A stretch of DNA of 64,000 nt from Symsagittifera roscoffensis. Its lineage: Eukaryota > Xenacoelomorpha > Acoela > Convolutidae. The notes under the pieces were generated by a model that saw only the letters and a list, made by a program, of their open reading frames with translations, was not told where the DNA came from and ran no database searches. The stretch spans positions 32,647,651 to 32,711,650 of the forward strand of contig NC_087062.1 of NCBI RefSeq assembly GCF_963678635.1. The letters run 5' to 3'. Positions within the stretch are counted from its first letter, which is position 1. Every line of letters begins with the position of its first letter. Shown here in pieces: positions 63,072-64,000 of this stretch. A program made the translations under genes and the position numbers.

Positions 63072-63164
63072 TCGTGTTCTCGCAAGTGTTTACGAAGCGC
63101 AGCTTCGCCTCTGTGCTGATCGTGTTCTCGCAAGTGTTTGCGAAGCGCAGCTTCGCCTCTGTGT
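63072..63164 (+). repeat. Two tandem copies of a Helitron-like 3' end (~46-48 bp each)
   Basis: Unit: tcgtgttctcgcaagtgttt, then (g)cgaagc gca gcttcgc, then ctctgtg. The hairpin plus cctctgtg end also occurs at 46335-46371, 52773-52808 (ending ctctagg) and 56331-56356. A hairpin shortly before a CT-rich terminus is typical of Helitron-type 3' ends; this assignment is inference. Confidence 0.5.
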
Positions 63165-63249
63165 GAAATTTTTGAGAGACAAAATGATAAGTTCTTGTAG
63201 TTAGTTATGCTGTATGTACTTGGCAATTAGACTCATTTCTCATTTTTAA

Positions 63250-63713
63250 GAGTAATGAACGTAGTGAAGACTCCTATTTAGGTCTTGCTGATTTTTTTTT
63301 GTAATAACTACAGATATGCATGCATACAAATTGATGCATTTATGGGAACTTAGGTTTATATGCTCTTTTTGAGTTCATTTGAAATTCATCTGCTGAAAGT
63401 GACTTAAAAAGCACTGTCCAAATACGAACGTGGAAATGGCGCAAAAAATGTGAACTATTTCAGATTTCGAAAGGGGAATTTATTTTTTAGATTTTCAGCG
63501 GGGTTAAAACTTTACCTATTGATCCATTTCTCTCAAGTTGGGTTAATTTTATCAAAAAAGCGCCACTCATAAGTTGTCCTAGAAATTCTAAGAGCTTAAA
63601 GGGCATCTATTTTTTTCTTTTTTGACATTTCGAAAGTTAAGATTTTTCAAGAAAGTTGTTTTTTTTTATGTTTACTTGCGTTCATTACTCTTTTCCAATC
63701 TTCGATTGGCTAT
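63250..63713 (+). repeat. Interspersed repeat family R, copy f
   Basis: Starts agtaatgaacgtagtgaag and ends gattggctat; all landmark blocks are present. It follows directly after the Helitron-like tandem ends at 63.1 kb. Confidence 0.75.
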
Positions 63714-64000
63714 AATTTTGGTAGAAACAAATTTGTAGTGGTCCTAACATTTTTTGAGTACTAAACGTCTTTTCAACGTCGCGCGTGAATCAATGCGTGA
63801 AATAACTATAAAAGTAGCTAATCATGACGATGATTATGATAATGATTAAAAACGCAATATCAATAGGATAACCAAGGTATTGCAACCGGCTACAAGACGT
63901 TAAAAAATTGGCTCGTTGAATTCGGCCTGGAGAATGTTAGATCTTTCAACTTGCCTTTTTCTAAATTCAAAGCAAATTACTCATTCTGAGCATTGAATGC

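Overview
This is animal (invertebrate) nuclear DNA. The evidence is spliceosomal GT-AG introns, a gene for an ABCG2-type transporter on the minus strand, a gene for a RIC1-type Rab6 exchange factor on the plus strand, and two large Ty3-type LTR elements. I cannot name the species. Acceptor-like sites immediately 5' of several start codons would fit a lineage with spliced-leader trans-splicing (tunicate, nematode, flatworm, rotifer), but that is inference.

Region by region. 1-14.1 kb: the 3' part of a GC-richer Ty3-type element (element A). It holds the end of pol (RNase H, damaged integrase, degenerate macrodomain), then a block of about 9 kb of frame-broken ORFs with two SGNH-hydrolase-like domains, then a 3' LTR. 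14.1-16.0 kb: eroded coding remnants on the minus strand, one with a LINE-type Cys-rich finger. 16.0-21.4 kb: a 2.69-kb direct tandem duplication that carries an inverted LTR of element A type and the 3' end of the ABCG2-like gene. 21.0-40.4 kb: the ABCG2-like gene (650 aa, three coding exons, reading frame closes exactly). Its second intron is 17 kb because it contains a hAT-like MITE and, inserted inside that MITE's 8-bp target-site duplication, a complete-looking 15.7-kb env-bearing LTR element (element B, 23313-38988, minus strand). 40.4-41.2 kb: divergent promoter region. 41.2 kb to window end: the first 13 coding exons of the RIC1-like gene, with introns filled by SINE-like, MITE-like, Helitron-like and other interspersed repeats and a 1.47-kb tandem duplication.

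Element B is the main discovery. It has identical 357-bp LTRs, a 5-bp target duplication, gag with a CCHC knuckle, an A_AAA_AAC slippery site directly before the gag stop, a 1,884-codon pol (PR-RT-RH-IN) whose C-terminus is a TARG1/OARD1-like macrodomain, and a class-I-like env with a furin-type site. Between pol and env, on the opposite strand, lies a five-exon gene for a 355-aa protein that joins an integrase-type H2C2 zinc finger to an OTU-like cysteine protease fold, plus two smaller antisense ORFs. Antisense placement explains how introns can survive passage through an RNA genome. A macrodomain (ADP-ribose reversal) and an OTU domain (ubiquitin reversal) in one element suggest a counter-defence cassette; that function is inferred, not shown.
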